Source: Moorena sp. SIO3H5 | GTDB taxonomy: Bacteria > Cyanobacteriota > Cyanobacteriia > Cyanobacteriales > Coleofasciculaceae | Assembly (NCBI RefSeq): GCF_010692395.1 | Contig: NZ_JAAHHS010000025.1 | Coordinates: forward strand, 1-64,000 | Length of the DNA stretch: 64,000 nt | Direction: 5' to 3' | Part shown: in pieces, positions 34,308 through 43,705 of the stretch | Layout: the number at the start of each line of letters is the position of its first letter | Position numbering within the stretch: the stretch's first letter is position 1 | The notes under the pieces: model-generated | The model's database searches: none | Told to the model about the DNA's origin: nothing | Seen by the model: only the letters and a program-made list of their open reading frames with translations | Program-made: the position numbers and the translations under genes

Positions 34308-36361
34308 CTATTTTGTATAGGACTTGATAGTACACTGTATCGGTATTAACAGCACAGATTCACATCATTATTCTCTTCTTGAATGTATGTTGAATCTACA
34401 TGAGTTAACACCTTATAACTGTCAAGATTTGGTAAAGTTTTAGCCACTGGTAGGAGTGAGTTATTGGGGCTTTGACCATAGCAGAATATAACTGACTCTC
34501 GGAAAATTGTATATAAATAAAGCGATCAGCTAATGAAGTGTAAACTTAGTTAGCAGTTTTGGTGGTTTGTCCGCCATTGTCCCATCCCCGGTTTACCCAT
34601 CCCTACCGTTCTTGATTACAATTACAGCGTTCCCAAAACCACTGTGGCATGACACATCATTACCAAAACCCCTCAAACATCTTACCCAAAAGTGGGCTTT
34701 TCCTTTACTTTAGGGGGAATTGGGTAAGATTTTAGGGTTCTGAATTCCTCTGGTTTACCAAACTTAGTCATTAAGGAGTGCTGAGTACAGAGTGTGCTGA
34801 ATATCTCCTGCTGACCAATCCGGTAAATGCTTCGCGCTTATTCGTGTTCTCTAAGAACTATGCTGTTGCGATCGCTTATTTTTGTAAGCCTTACTGGGTC
34901 TTATCTTCCATTTTCTTTACCATTTCTTCACAAAATTCTTCACAAAGTCTTTACTGATTTTTTATTTTGGGCTAACCACTTAAGGCAAGATAATTAGAAG
35001 AGCCCTTCCCTTGATAGCCTGATTCCAAATCCACGTTTATAACTCCCTGTAAGCCATGCAAAGCGCGAGTGGGGGTTTCTAGGCCAGCACGGTCTTCGGG
35101 AGGGGCTGCGTAGTTCACCTGCGTCCGCACCTGTCTTGATGCAGTCCCTCATCGGGGCAACACCCAAGACCCCACTGGCTCCTGAATATCGGCCTGCATC
35201 ACTTTGCTGAAGTTTGGAGGTAATTCGCCAACACTATTAATTTGGAAACACCGTTAGAGCAGCGGCTATAGCCTTAAAAGAATTGCTTCTCATTTTTTCC
35301 TAAACAGCTTATAAATTCTATAGCTGATTAATCCAGTATTATGTGCCAAAACTAGCTCCTAGCTAATTAAGGATTTCAGATTTACCCATAGAGTGTTATA
35401 ATACATATATATTTTTACATTTAATTCACACAATCTTTAAAATTAAATTATTGAAAATTAACAGCTGTTTTTGATAAGCTTTCCGGTAGTTCCTTTATAA
35501 AAACAGGTAGTGGGGCATAGTAGCATGGCTGGACCCAATATTTTGGTATAGTCCTATGGTGTTTACATTTGAGTTATGAACAAAGCACCCTTTTGAAATA
35601 ATACTTTCAGCTAGTTTGAATTTCACGACTCATTTATAAACTTTATCTATAAAATAGATACTCTTATACTATATAGATAATTTTGATACAACCAGCAACA
35701 CCATTAGCGTTATCTAAAATAACAGATAGAGACCTATAAAGCTTAGGTATCTATTAATTATCTGCCTTTATCAAGAAATTTTTTATGCAGAAATCAACAC
35801 TTAAAAAACTATCTAAGATTACAGCAGTAGTGGAATTGATAGTTTTTATAGCTATATGAATAAAACCAATGAAAGGGAATGAACAGCAGGAGATACTCTA
35901 ATTGTTAGGACTAATTATTGCCTGGTGCAAAAGGTCAGATGAATTTAGTTTTTTTGTCTGTATTATTAGAGATAATAGCGCCTAAGCACGTCTGTCTAAC
36001 CTACTGCTCTATGGAGATTAATAGCTTTTGGTATATTCGTTGTTGCTTCAGTCCATAAGCATTAACATACAAAGCAGATTGACTATCTAGTCATCAACGC
36101 TATAACGTCAAAAGTTAAACCAAACTCTTTGAATTAGTAAAGAGAAAATTTTTCTCTTAAAAGTGAAAATTTTTCTCTTAAAAGTGAAAATTCAAACACT
36201 AAACTATCTAGGATAATTAGACACCAGTTCCTAAGTAACTGATAGAGCTAACTAACTAGATATAGGTCTTTCGTTCGTGTAGCAATTGTAAAAAGCGATG
36301 CATCGCTTGTCCACCTGTCAAAGGTTAACTTGACAGACTACTCGCTCTACCAATAACATTC
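34308..36361. promoter_or_regulatory. 2-kb divergent intergenic region of the EPS locus
   Basis: No gene is supported. It separates the - strand DegT run from the + strand WcaI-like gene, so it must hold both promoters. Seen inside: an 11-bp stem (ATCTTACCCAA/TTGGGTAAGAT, 34679-34730), a gatgcagtc dispersed repeat (about 35133-35211), an AT-rich tract (about 35380-35900) and a 21-bp tandem repeat (36144-36192). The size is unusual for bacteria. Confidence 0.5.
36144..36192. repeat. 21-bp tandem repeat upstream of glycosyltransferase gene
   Basis: Unit gaaaatttttctcttaaaa plus gt occurs twice exactly (36144-36164, 36165-36185) with a partial third copy, about 170 bases before the ATG. Phased at two helical turns, it could be an operator array. 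Confidence 0.85.
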
Positions 36362-37636
36362 ATGCGCATATTAATCTACTCCTATAATTATCATCCTGAA
36401 CCGATAGGCATTGCCCCATTAATGACAGAACTAGCAGAAGGTTTGGTCAAAGCAGGGCATCAAGTACGAGTCGTCACTAGTATGCCGAACTATCCCCAGC
36501 GTTGTATCTATGATAAATATCAGGGTAAGTGGTATCTGACTGAAGAAAAAAAGGGAGTAATAATTCAACGCTCCTATGTCTGGATTAGACCAAAACCTGG
36601 TGTGATGACACGGATACTACTGGATGGTAGCTTCGTCGTGACCAGTTTTATTCAGGCTCTGAGGGGCTGGCGACCTGATGTGATTCTACTGACAGTACCC
36701 TCCCTGGCGGTTAGTGTACCAGCTGCTTTACTCGCTTGGTTCTACAACTGCCCAATATTACTGAATTTACAGGATATTTTGCCAGAAGCTGCTGTACAGG
36801 TTGGTCTAATTAGAAACAAACTAGCTATCCGTATCTTTGAAGCTTTAGAGAAGTTTGCCTACCACACTGCTCATAAAATTAGTGTGATTTCTGAGGGATT
36901 CGTTGACAATTTAGTCAGTAAAGGAGTACCATCAGACAAAATTACCTGTATCCCCAACTGGGCGAATGTTAATGTTATCCGTCCCTTACCGAAAGAAGGT
37001 AATTCCTTTCGCACTGCTTACCATCTTGATGACAAGTTCGTAGTACTTTATTCCGGTAATATTGCCCTGACTCAGGGACTGGAAACAGTAGTAAAGGCGG
37101 CTACTCTGGTCAGGCATATTCCAGAAATTGTCTTCGTCATTGTTGGAGAATCTAAGGCTATACAGCAGCTACAGCAAGACTGTCAGACTTGCAACGCTAG
37201 TAATGTCAAGCTTTTACCCTTCCAACCCCGAGAGAAGTTACCAGAAATGTTGGCAGCAGCAGATATAGGTTTAGTTGTGCAAAAGCGTAACGTTGTTTCC
37301 TTTAATATGCCCTCAAAAATTCAAGTGCTATTGGCTTGCGGACGACCCATCATTGCTTCTGTGCCTTTGAATGGAACTGCAGCACGAGTTGTTCGGAAAA
37401 GTGGTGGCGGTGTGGTGGTACCACCACAAAAGCCCCAGGCTTTAGCATCTGCAATTGTCGAATTGTATGAAAACCCTGAGCAGGGGGTATCTCTAGGTAA
37501 ACAAGGTAGAAAATTTGCTCTGAATCACTTCGCCTATCAAAAGGCTCTTAACCGTTATGAAGCACTATTAACTCAAATTACTAAGAAGCCTCACCATAAT
37601 TCATTGATTGAATTACAGCAGTTTTCAGATTTATAA
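36362..37636 (+). CDS. WcaI-like glycosyltransferase (GT4, GT-B fold)
   Basis: 424 residues. The N-terminal acceptor domain MRILIYSYNYHPEPIGIAPL and VTSMPNYPQ match the WcaI/WbuB-type transferases of colanic acid and O-antigen synthesis. The C-terminal donor domain has YSGNIALTQGLETVV, FVIVGESK and the E-x7-E-like region around FNMPSKIQVLLACGRPII. It retains the donor-sugar nucleotide using a GT4 retaining mechanism. Apparently cytosolic and peripheral. It is the only + strand glycosyltransferase of this locus and is transcribed divergently from the export run after the 2-kb spacer. Confidence 0.9.
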   Translation: MRILIYSYNYHPEPIGIAPLMTELAEGLVKAGHQVRVVTSMPNYPQRCIYDKYQGKWYLTEEKKGVIIQRSYVWIRPKPGVMTRILLDGSFVVTSFIQALRGWRPDVILLTVPSLAVSVPAALLAWFYNCPILLNLQDILPEAAVQVGLIRNKLAIRIFEALEKFAYHTAHKISVISEGFVDNLVSKGVPSDKITCIPNWANVNVIRPLPKEGNSFRTAYHLDDKFVVLYSGNIALTQGLETVVKAATLVRHIPEIVFVIVGESKAIQQLQQDCQTCNASNVKLLPFQPREKLPEMLAAADIGLVVQKRNVVSFNMPSKIQVLLACGRPIIASVPLNGTAARVVRKSGGGVVVPPQKPQALASAIVELYENPEQGVSLGKQGRKFALNHFAYQKALNRYEALLTQITKKPHHNSLIELQQFSDL

Positions 37637-37745
37637 CCTAGGTGAGACCAGATACATCAAATCAAATCCTGTCCCGTGGTACGTGGTAATTTTCACTGAT
37701 ACTACCGGACTGGATATCATAACCCAATTTAGAACTTCCATATAT

Positions 37746-40394
37746 TTAGATGTTTTCCCCTTTGGCTTTTCCACTCAAACCTTTTGACTTATTTCGTGCT
37801 GCTTCCAAGAGTAAACGTTGCTCAGCACGGGTAATTGCTTGGTAAGTAGCTTCCACATCTTTAACATCAACAGAAATCGAAGTAATTCCCCACTCCACCA
37901 ACAGATCAATCAGTTCCGGATCCTGAACCGTAGCTTGACCACAAATTGAGCAAGGAATACCAGCTTCTTTTGCCATTTCGATTAGTTGCTGAATTGCTTG
38001 CGTGACCACTGGATGGCACCCTGCCACCAGTGTTTCCAACTGCCTCTGCTCCCGATCAGCTCCTAGTAAAAGTTGCGTCAAATCATTAGTACCAATAGAA
38101 ATTCCTTGAACACCTGCTTTAACATAGTCTGGTAGCAGAAACAACACAGATGGCACTTCTGCCATAATCCAAAGTTGAAAATCAGGATTATCAGTAAGTC
38201 CTACCTGTTCTACCCGACGGCGGCAAAAGGTAAACTCTTCCACAGTACGTACAAAGGGCAAAATCAGCCGTAAATTCCTGCAGCCGTAAGCATAAACCTC
38301 CTGTAAAGCTGCCAGTTCCAGATCAAAGCTAGCTGGGTCACTCAGATAGCGACGAGTGCCACGTAGACCGAGCATCGGGTTAACTTCCGCTTCCGTTACC
38401 AGGTGATCTCCACTCAGGGATGGAAATTCATGGGAGCGCCAATCCGTGGAGCGATAAAATACAGGACGTGGTGCCAAGGTAACCGTAAATTGAACAATTA
38501 ACTGAGCCAAGCGTTCTACCAACTCACGCTCATTACCCTGTCTGTGCCACTGACTGGGGTGCACATTATTCAAAATCTCCAACATCATCAGTTCTGAACG
38601 CAATAACCCCACTCCATCCACTGGCAAACCCACAATTTTTTCTAGGGAGTCCGGCTGGCTAAGATTAACCAATAATTTAGTAGCAATGGGGAAAGTATTT
38701 TGAAAGTTGAAGGGATGAAAGTTGACTTTTGCTTCCCTTTTTCTTAATCCTGAGTCATGCAACTTTTGAACCGGAAACCCTTGCTTAGCTCCTAGTCGAT
38801 AAACTTCTCCCTGTCCCCCATCCACAAGTAGAGACTCACCAGTTTCGATGATTTGGGTAATACCAGCCGCACCCACAACACAGGGAATACCAAGTTCTCT
38901 AGCAATAATCCCAGCATGACTAGTTATCCCTCCTTGTTCAGTAATAATAGCGGCTACGTGCTTGAGCCCAGGTAGCCAGTCAGGAGAAACACTTTGGGCA
39001 ACCAAAATTCTACCAGATAGAATTGCTGAGACGTTTTTGCCCTCACCCGATATCACATGAGCAGTGGCTGTAACTCTTCCTGGTGCTGCGGGTAATCCTC
39101 TCACAAGCATAGGCGTGATGGATGGGTTGACAGTGTGTTCACTAAAGTTGCTCCCAATGGAGTCCGATGAGGCTTCAAGCACATTGGGTCGGCTACCCAC
39201 TTGTAGAGACGTAAACAGCTTGCCGTAGGAAGTAGTAGAACCAACAGAGTAAGCTAGTTTGGAAGCATGATGTGACGGTTCAACCCTCAACTGGCTAGCA
39301 TCCCACTTTTGCCCAGTTTGAGGACTAAATTTCGTAATTTGTAACTCTGGTTCTGAGTTTTCTGAGGTTTGCCATAGTGTCCATTCTAGGGAAAAGGTAG
39401 GACTAATATCAGCAACTAGACGCTGACTGATAGTAATTAGCTCTTGGAGGTATTTATCCTTTAGGGTGTACTGTTTTTGTTGCTCCTCACTGAGTAGATA
39501 GGGTTGCACAGTGTTCTCAGTTCGTGATAATGAGTCTGGTTGCAGACACAATCCATAGGCACGGGTTTTACGACCGAGTCGTGAGGCTAGAACAATACCA
39601 GTTTCGATCTCAATTTGGTAATAGTCTGGCACTACTTCCCCCTTCGCCAATGCAGTACCTAACCCCCAAGTCGCTTGGATGTAACCCTCACCTTGGTTAA
39701 TCTGGAGTGTACCAGAAGCGATCGCATCCCACATGGGTTGTATCAAGACTCCCAAATTGAGCTGCTGGAGACCAATACTATGCCGTTGCCAGTAAAATAG
39801 ACTTCTAGCGCGAAATAGTTCTGCCCAAACCTGTTTTAAAGACACTTCCATTGCTAGTGGTTGCCTAGGGCAAATATAGGATCCCAAAATTTTATCTGGT
39901 AAGGTTGAAAAAATCTGGGGTTGATCTAATCTTGCCACTCCAGTTTCCCCAGTGTCCTCTTCCATTCCCGACCTTGGTGATGTCATGGATAAGGAAGGGT
40001 GAAAAATTGCTGCTGGGGCGAGTGTAGTTTCTGATATTTCCGATAGCGTTGATGCCAACACCGAAGGTAAAGTCGCCCCTTGAATTTTGTGACGAATTTG
40101 CTGAGCCACTTGCTGTAGCTGGCGAGGATTGTCTACATCTACGTAAAGATAAGAAGAAGGTAAATCAGCTAACAGGGGTTCAGACTCACCTAGAATTGCG
40201 ATAAATTCCCACAATGCCTTTGCACTTACCACAAAGCCAGGTACAACAGGATAATCCCGTTGCAAGAGCTGACTTAAGTTAAAGGCTTCATTGCCCACGA
40301 AGGGATACTCTGAAGGTTGAATCAGATCAAGAGAGTAAAGATTATCCACAAATCGCCGCCTAATCCTGTTATTGCTCCGGGATTTTGGCATCAT
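37746..40394 (-). CDS. PEP synthase-like protein with degenerate ATP-grasp domain
   Basis: 882 residues arranged as PPDK_N (about 30-330), PEP-utilizer swivelling domain (catalytic-type His in GGITSHAGIIARELGIPCVVG, about residue 500) and PEP/pyruvate-binding TIM barrel (EVNPMLGLRGTRRYL, GISIGTNDLTQLLLG, CSICGQA). Canonical enzymes make PEP from pyruvate and ATP. The swivel and barrel keep signature residues, but the N-terminal R-S-S-A-x-x-E-D ATP-grasp signature is not recognisable (MTSPRSGMEEDTGE lies there), so kinase activity is doubtful. It might instead transfer or bind phosphate, or supply PEP for pyruvylated sugars. It sits between EPS genes. Confidence 0.85.
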   Translation of the reverse strand: MMPKSRSNNRIRRRFVDNLYSLDLIQPSEYPFVGNEAFNLSQLLQRDYPVVPGFVVSAKALWEFIAILGESEPLLADLPSSYLYVDVDNPRQLQQVAQQIRHKIQGATLPSVLASTLSEISETTLAPAAIFHPSLSMTSPRSGMEEDTGETGVARLDQPQIFSTLPDKILGSYICPRQPLAMEVSLKQVWAELFRARSLFYWQRHSIGLQQLNLGVLIQPMWDAIASGTLQINQGEGYIQATWGLGTALAKGEVVPDYYQIEIETGIVLASRLGRKTRAYGLCLQPDSLSRTENTVQPYLLSEEQQKQYTLKDKYLQELITISQRLVADISPTFSLEWTLWQTSENSEPELQITKFSPQTGQKWDASQLRVEPSHHASKLAYSVGSTTSYGKLFTSLQVGSRPNVLEASSDSIGSNFSEHTVNPSITPMLVRGLPAAPGRVTATAHVISGEGKNVSAILSGRILVAQSVSPDWLPGLKHVAAIITEQGGITSHAGIIARELGIPCVVGAAGITQIIETGESLLVDGGQGEVYRLGAKQGFPVQKLHDSGLRKREAKVNFHPFNFQNTFPIATKLLVNLSQPDSLEKIVGLPVDGVGLLRSELMMLEILNNVHPSQWHRQGNERELVERLAQLIVQFTVTLAPRPVFYRSTDWRSHEFPSLSGDHLVTEAEVNPMLGLRGTRRYLSDPASFDLELAALQEVYAYGCRNLRLILPFVRTVEEFTFCRRRVEQVGLTDNPDFQLWIMAEVPSVLFLLPDYVKAGVQGISIGTNDLTQLLLGADREQRQLETLVAGCHPVVTQAIQQLIEMAKEAGIPCSICGQATVQDPELIDLLVEWGITSISVDVKDVEATYQAITRAEQRLLLEAARNKSKGLSGKAKGENI

Positions 40395-40627
40395 ATCTCG
40401 AAGGCATAATATCTCTTACCATTAATCACGTCCTATTCACATAAATCGTTAATTAAAAATTGAGTCTCAACCAAGAATGATAAGTAGTCAACTGGACATG
40501 ATATTATTAATCCTTCCTGTGCTTTGCATCACGGTCTTAGAGGCAGAAAACGGTAAAAATACTGAGGGATTCTCATTGTCAGTATTGGCATCTTGAGAAA
40601 TATCATGCCAAATAAATCCCCAAAATT

Positions 40628-41344
40628 ATGTTACAGGGAATTGAGACCCTGAAAAAGGGTCTATTAAGTCTCTTTCTGAAATCGAACTGTCCCCTATGTG
40701 AGCGCCCTGCCACTGATGAATTGTGTGATTATTGCGAGCAGCAGTTACTCCGCTGCCAACTTGACAAAAATCAATTTTTATGTAATCAAAATCTCCCACT
40801 GTTTGTCTGGGGCAATTACGGTGGTCCATTAAAACGAGTACTCGCTGCCCTAAAATATGAAAACCAACCCCAGCTAGCACATCCCTTGGGCCATTGGCTG
40901 GGTAAAGCTTGGTTAAAATCCTCAGCCACCCCTAGCCAAAAGCAAAAATTAATAGTAGTTCCCATTCCCATGCACCCTACAAAACAGCAACAAAGAGGTT
41001 ACAACCAGGCAGAGCTGATTGCCCAAAGTTTTTGTGAATTAACTGGTTACAAACAAGCACCACTGGGTTTAGAAAGAGTCCGGGCAACTCAACCTCAGTT
41101 TAGTTTATCTGTCCAAGAGCGAGCGCAAAACCTAGCAGATGCCTTTATTATTGGTAAACACTTTCTCAGACATCATAGCACCTCACCCGTACTAATCCTA
41201 GATGATATCTACACCAGCGGAGCTACAGTCCAATCAGCCACCACTACCCTGAGAAAGCATGGAATAACCGTATATGGGTCAGTTGCGATCGCCTTTGCCG
41301 CGCCAAAGGCGATCGCAACACCTAGACCATCGGTAAAGTCATGA
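40628..41344 (+). CDS. comF: ComF family phosphoribosyltransferase-like protein
   Basis: 238 residues. N-terminal zinc ribbon CPLCERPATDELCDYC (about 21-36) and C-terminal PRTase core with the PRPP loop VLILDDIYTSGAT. ComF homologues are associated with DNA uptake and are linked to natural transformation in cyanobacteria. The start is ATG at 40628. The last codons contain a 38-base HIP1 palindrome (41282-41319). It is monocistronic on the + strand, unrelated to the surrounding polysaccharide genes. Confidence 0.9.
   Translation: MLQGIETLKKGLLSLFLKSNCPLCERPATDELCDYCEQQLLRCQLDKNQFLCNQNLPLFVWGNYGGPLKRVLAALKYENQPQLAHPLGHWLGKAWLKSSATPSQKQKLIVVPIPMHPTKQQQRGYNQAELIAQSFCELTGYKQAPLGLERVRATQPQFSLSVQERAQNLADAFIIGKHFLRHHSTSPVLILDDIYTSGATVQSATTTLRKHGITVYGSVAIAFAAPKAIATPRPSVKS
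41282..41319. repeat. HIP1-containing perfect palindrome inside comF
   Basis: 16-bp arms (GTTGCGATCGCCTTTG and its inverse) with a 6-base spacer; each arm contains a GCGATCGC octamer. It encodes AIAFAAPKAIA near the C-terminus, and could fold as a hairpin 25 bases before the stop. Confidence 0.9.
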
Positions 41345-41364
41345 CAAAATGTGGGTCAGTTGAT

Positions 41365-41396
41365 GATGGGATAATAGGGTGATGGGATAATAGGGT
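41365..41396. repeat. 16-bp tandem duplication
   Basis: gatgggataatagggt occurs twice in tandem, just after comF. Confidence 0.9.
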
Positions 41397-41501
41397 GATC
41401 CGGTGATGAAAATTTATAGATTTTCCGTCAAATTTGATTACTGAAGCAATGCTCTAGAAACAACAAAGCCTGACAGTACCAAAGTTCTCAGTCACAGAGT
41501 C

Positions 41502-42107
41502 TTACTGAGCAGTTAGTACTAACTGCTCAGTACTTACTGGTTTGAAATGCTTCACAATTTGCTGGGGATTCCCAATAACTACCACACCGGGAGGGACAGA
41601 CTTACGAACCACGCTGCCTAAACCTACCACACTATTTTCTCCAATGTGTACCCCTTTCATAACCGTAGCTCTGGCTCCAATCCAGACATTTCGCTCAATC
41701 ACAATCTCAGCTGAAACCTTTGGTCCTCGAGGACAGTGACGCAGGTGGGGTTCTAGGTTATGGTAATCGCTATCAGCAAGAAACCAGTCAGAAATTAGAC
41801 ATTCATCTCCCACGGTAATTGATTACTCGCAACCTATACAAGACCCATTTAGTAGTACATTTGAACCAATAGTGACTTCACCAGAACCATAGATAAATAC
41901 CTCTTTACCCAAGCGAGAACCTGAGCCAATCACTACCTTAACACTACCTGCTACCTCAAGAGAGCCTTTGATCTGCACTCCTTTGGCAAGGGTTAGATTG
42001 GGGTATCGAAACTGATAGTATAAACGCTTAGCCTCAAAATAAAGATTAGCGAGAAATGTGAAAAATGGGTGATTAATCTGCTGCATGACACGAAATTGGT
42101 GAATCAA
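41502..42107 (-). pseudogene. LbH (WcaF-like) acyltransferase interrupted by one in-frame TAA
   Basis: Two track ORFs (42107-41823 and 41813-41502) lie in the same frame, separated only by TAA at 41823-41825 and three sense codons. Read through, they give one left-handed beta-helix acyltransferase of about 200 residues with hexapeptide repeats (VVIGSGSRLGKEVFIYG, VTIGSNVLLNGSCIG, IERNVWIGARATVMKGVHIG, ENSVVGLGSVV) and the VIGNPQQIVK end. The catalytic His region would be SDYHNLEPH. Such enzymes acetylate sugars of exopolysaccharides. Everything except the stop is intact, so this is a recent nonsense mutation, a sequencing error or readthrough. It is downstream of the GH gene. Confidence 0.85.
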
Positions 42108-42304
42108 AATAACTAGTACTCTGTCAACCTAGTTTTGATAGTTAGAGCAAGCTGTTAGGTGTTAATTTTCAGTTTAATGGTGTTCGATTAAGTGGAATAA
42201 GGCTTCGGTGAATCTTTTTCACTAAATCTTTTTCAGTTCTGTTGTCTAATACTTCTGGTACTTAATACCTAGTGCTATCATGCCTAATCGCTAATCCCTA
42301 ATCA

Positions 42305-43702
42305 CTAATTACTCAAACGCAGTAACACAAGAGAGTAAGGATTCAATCTCACCGATGAGTACTTCAGTAGCCTTGTTGCTAGGGTACTGCTCTTGACACC
42401 GTTGGCATCTAAAGAAAACATGGGTAGCCTTCGAGTCTTGGCCACATCGATTGTTCCCTCAATCCTGATTCTGGCAAGTTTGGCTGATTTATTGATCAAC
42501 AATAGCGATCGCTGTTGATTGGACTGCTCTATTGCCATAGCCTCCACAAACTTATGGCCGCTCTGGGTATACATCACCTTCCCAGTCAGGTACTTGATCG
42601 CCCAGCGAAATACAGTTGCAGCTGGTCGCAGATTATTCATGTGGTCGATCATGCCGTAATACTGATCCTTGAGATGCCAGGAGGTCGCCATGTCAATTCC
42701 AGCGTCAGCTAAATGTTTGAATACTGAAGCAAACCAAACCGCTCCGACATGGGTATTTTGACGATCTTCACCAGAGTTCCATGAGTAGTTGATGTTATAT
42801 TCTCCCAATAACAATGGTACTTTTCGGTCCCGAATGTATTTTGCTGTTAGTTTGCGAAAATTCTCCACCTGCCTCCGATACTCTGGTGTGTAGGACATCA
42901 GTTTGTCTGTGGACTCCTTGGGATTGCCACTGGCGTAACGATGCCAGGAAATGAAGTCTACATTGGAAGCACATTTCTTCAGAAAATCTTCTAGTCGTTT
43001 AGGTTCATCCCAAGTCAAGACTGGTCCTCCCACCTTAATTGAGGGGTCTACTGCTTTCATTGCCATTGCCACTTTGTTGTAGATCACCCACAGCTGATTC
43101 AACTTACCCGCTTTTTGATAAGCAACATCTTGTTCATTTAAAGGTTCCCAGTACTTAATCTGTCGTTGCTGGCGTCCATTGAGAATCTCCACCAGTTGAG
43201 CACAGAAGGTAGCATAGTTGTCATACTCCTTTCTCGACAGTAGACCACCCCGATCTGTAGCCATCCAACTAGGCCAGCGGGGAATGTTTTGGATAATGGT
43301 AGGCTGTTGGGGATAAGAGGCATCGTAGCAGGCTTTAATTTTTGCCTCGTCCCAGGTTTTGGTAGCTCGGTTCGTCCAACGTTCGCATAGATCGATATGG
43401 TGAATCCGGATTAACCTGATATCCAGTTCCGCCAGATGCTCCTGGAAATCCGAGTCTGATGCCTTTTCGAGAATAGTAATTTCGTAGTCGTTGGAGCCAA
43501 AGGTGAAGGGTGTAGTTTGTGCGACTGGCTTTGTCCAATCCACCCTAACTTTAGTGTTAATTGACTTTCCGGACAACCACAAATTTTGTATTGGTGATGC
43601 TCTTACCGAATTAGTAGCGGTTTCCTCCTCAAAGAGTCTTGGTAAGAGGAATGCGATCGCAGCGCCAGATACTGCTAGCTGGAGTAATGTTCTACGTTTC
43701 AT
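42305..43702 (-). CDS. Clan GH-A glycoside hydrolase, exported
   Basis: 465 residues. An N-terminal twin-arginine-like or Sec signal (MKRRTLLQLAVSGAAIAFLL) implies export. The TIM barrel has the clan GH-A acid/base in YWEPLNEQD (Glu190) and the nucleophile in LLLGEYNI (Glu301), most like GH39-type xylosidases. A C-terminal beta domain follows (about 380-465). Its start lies 3 bases after the stop of the Wzc-like gene 2, so they are co-transcribed. In EPS loci such hydrolases trim or recycle the polymer; the substrate is unknown. Confidence 0.85.
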   Translation of the reverse strand: MKRRTLLQLAVSGAAIAFLLPRLFEEETATNSVRASPIQNLWLSGKSINTKVRVDWTKPVAQTTPFTFGSNDYEITILEKASDSDFQEHLAELDIRLIRIHHIDLCERWTNRATKTWDEAKIKACYDASYPQQPTIIQNIPRWPSWMATDRGGLLSRKEYDNYATFCAQLVEILNGRQQRQIKYWEPLNEQDVAYQKAGKLNQLWVIYNKVAMAMKAVDPSIKVGGPVLTWDEPKRLEDFLKKCASNVDFISWHRYASGNPKESTDKLMSYTPEYRRQVENFRKLTAKYIRDRKVPLLLGEYNINYSWNSGEDRQNTHVGAVWFASVFKHLADAGIDMATSWHLKDQYYGMIDHMNNLRPAATVFRWAIKYLTGKVMYTQSGHKFVEAMAIEQSNQQRSLLLINKSAKLARIRIEGTIDVAKTRRLPMFSLDANGVKSSTLATRLLKYSSVRLNPYSLVLLRLSN

Positions 43703-43705
43703 CGC

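Noticed and set aside
40626-40880. 84-aa ORF antisense to comF
   Set aside because: The + strand comF has clear zinc-ribbon and PRPP motifs.
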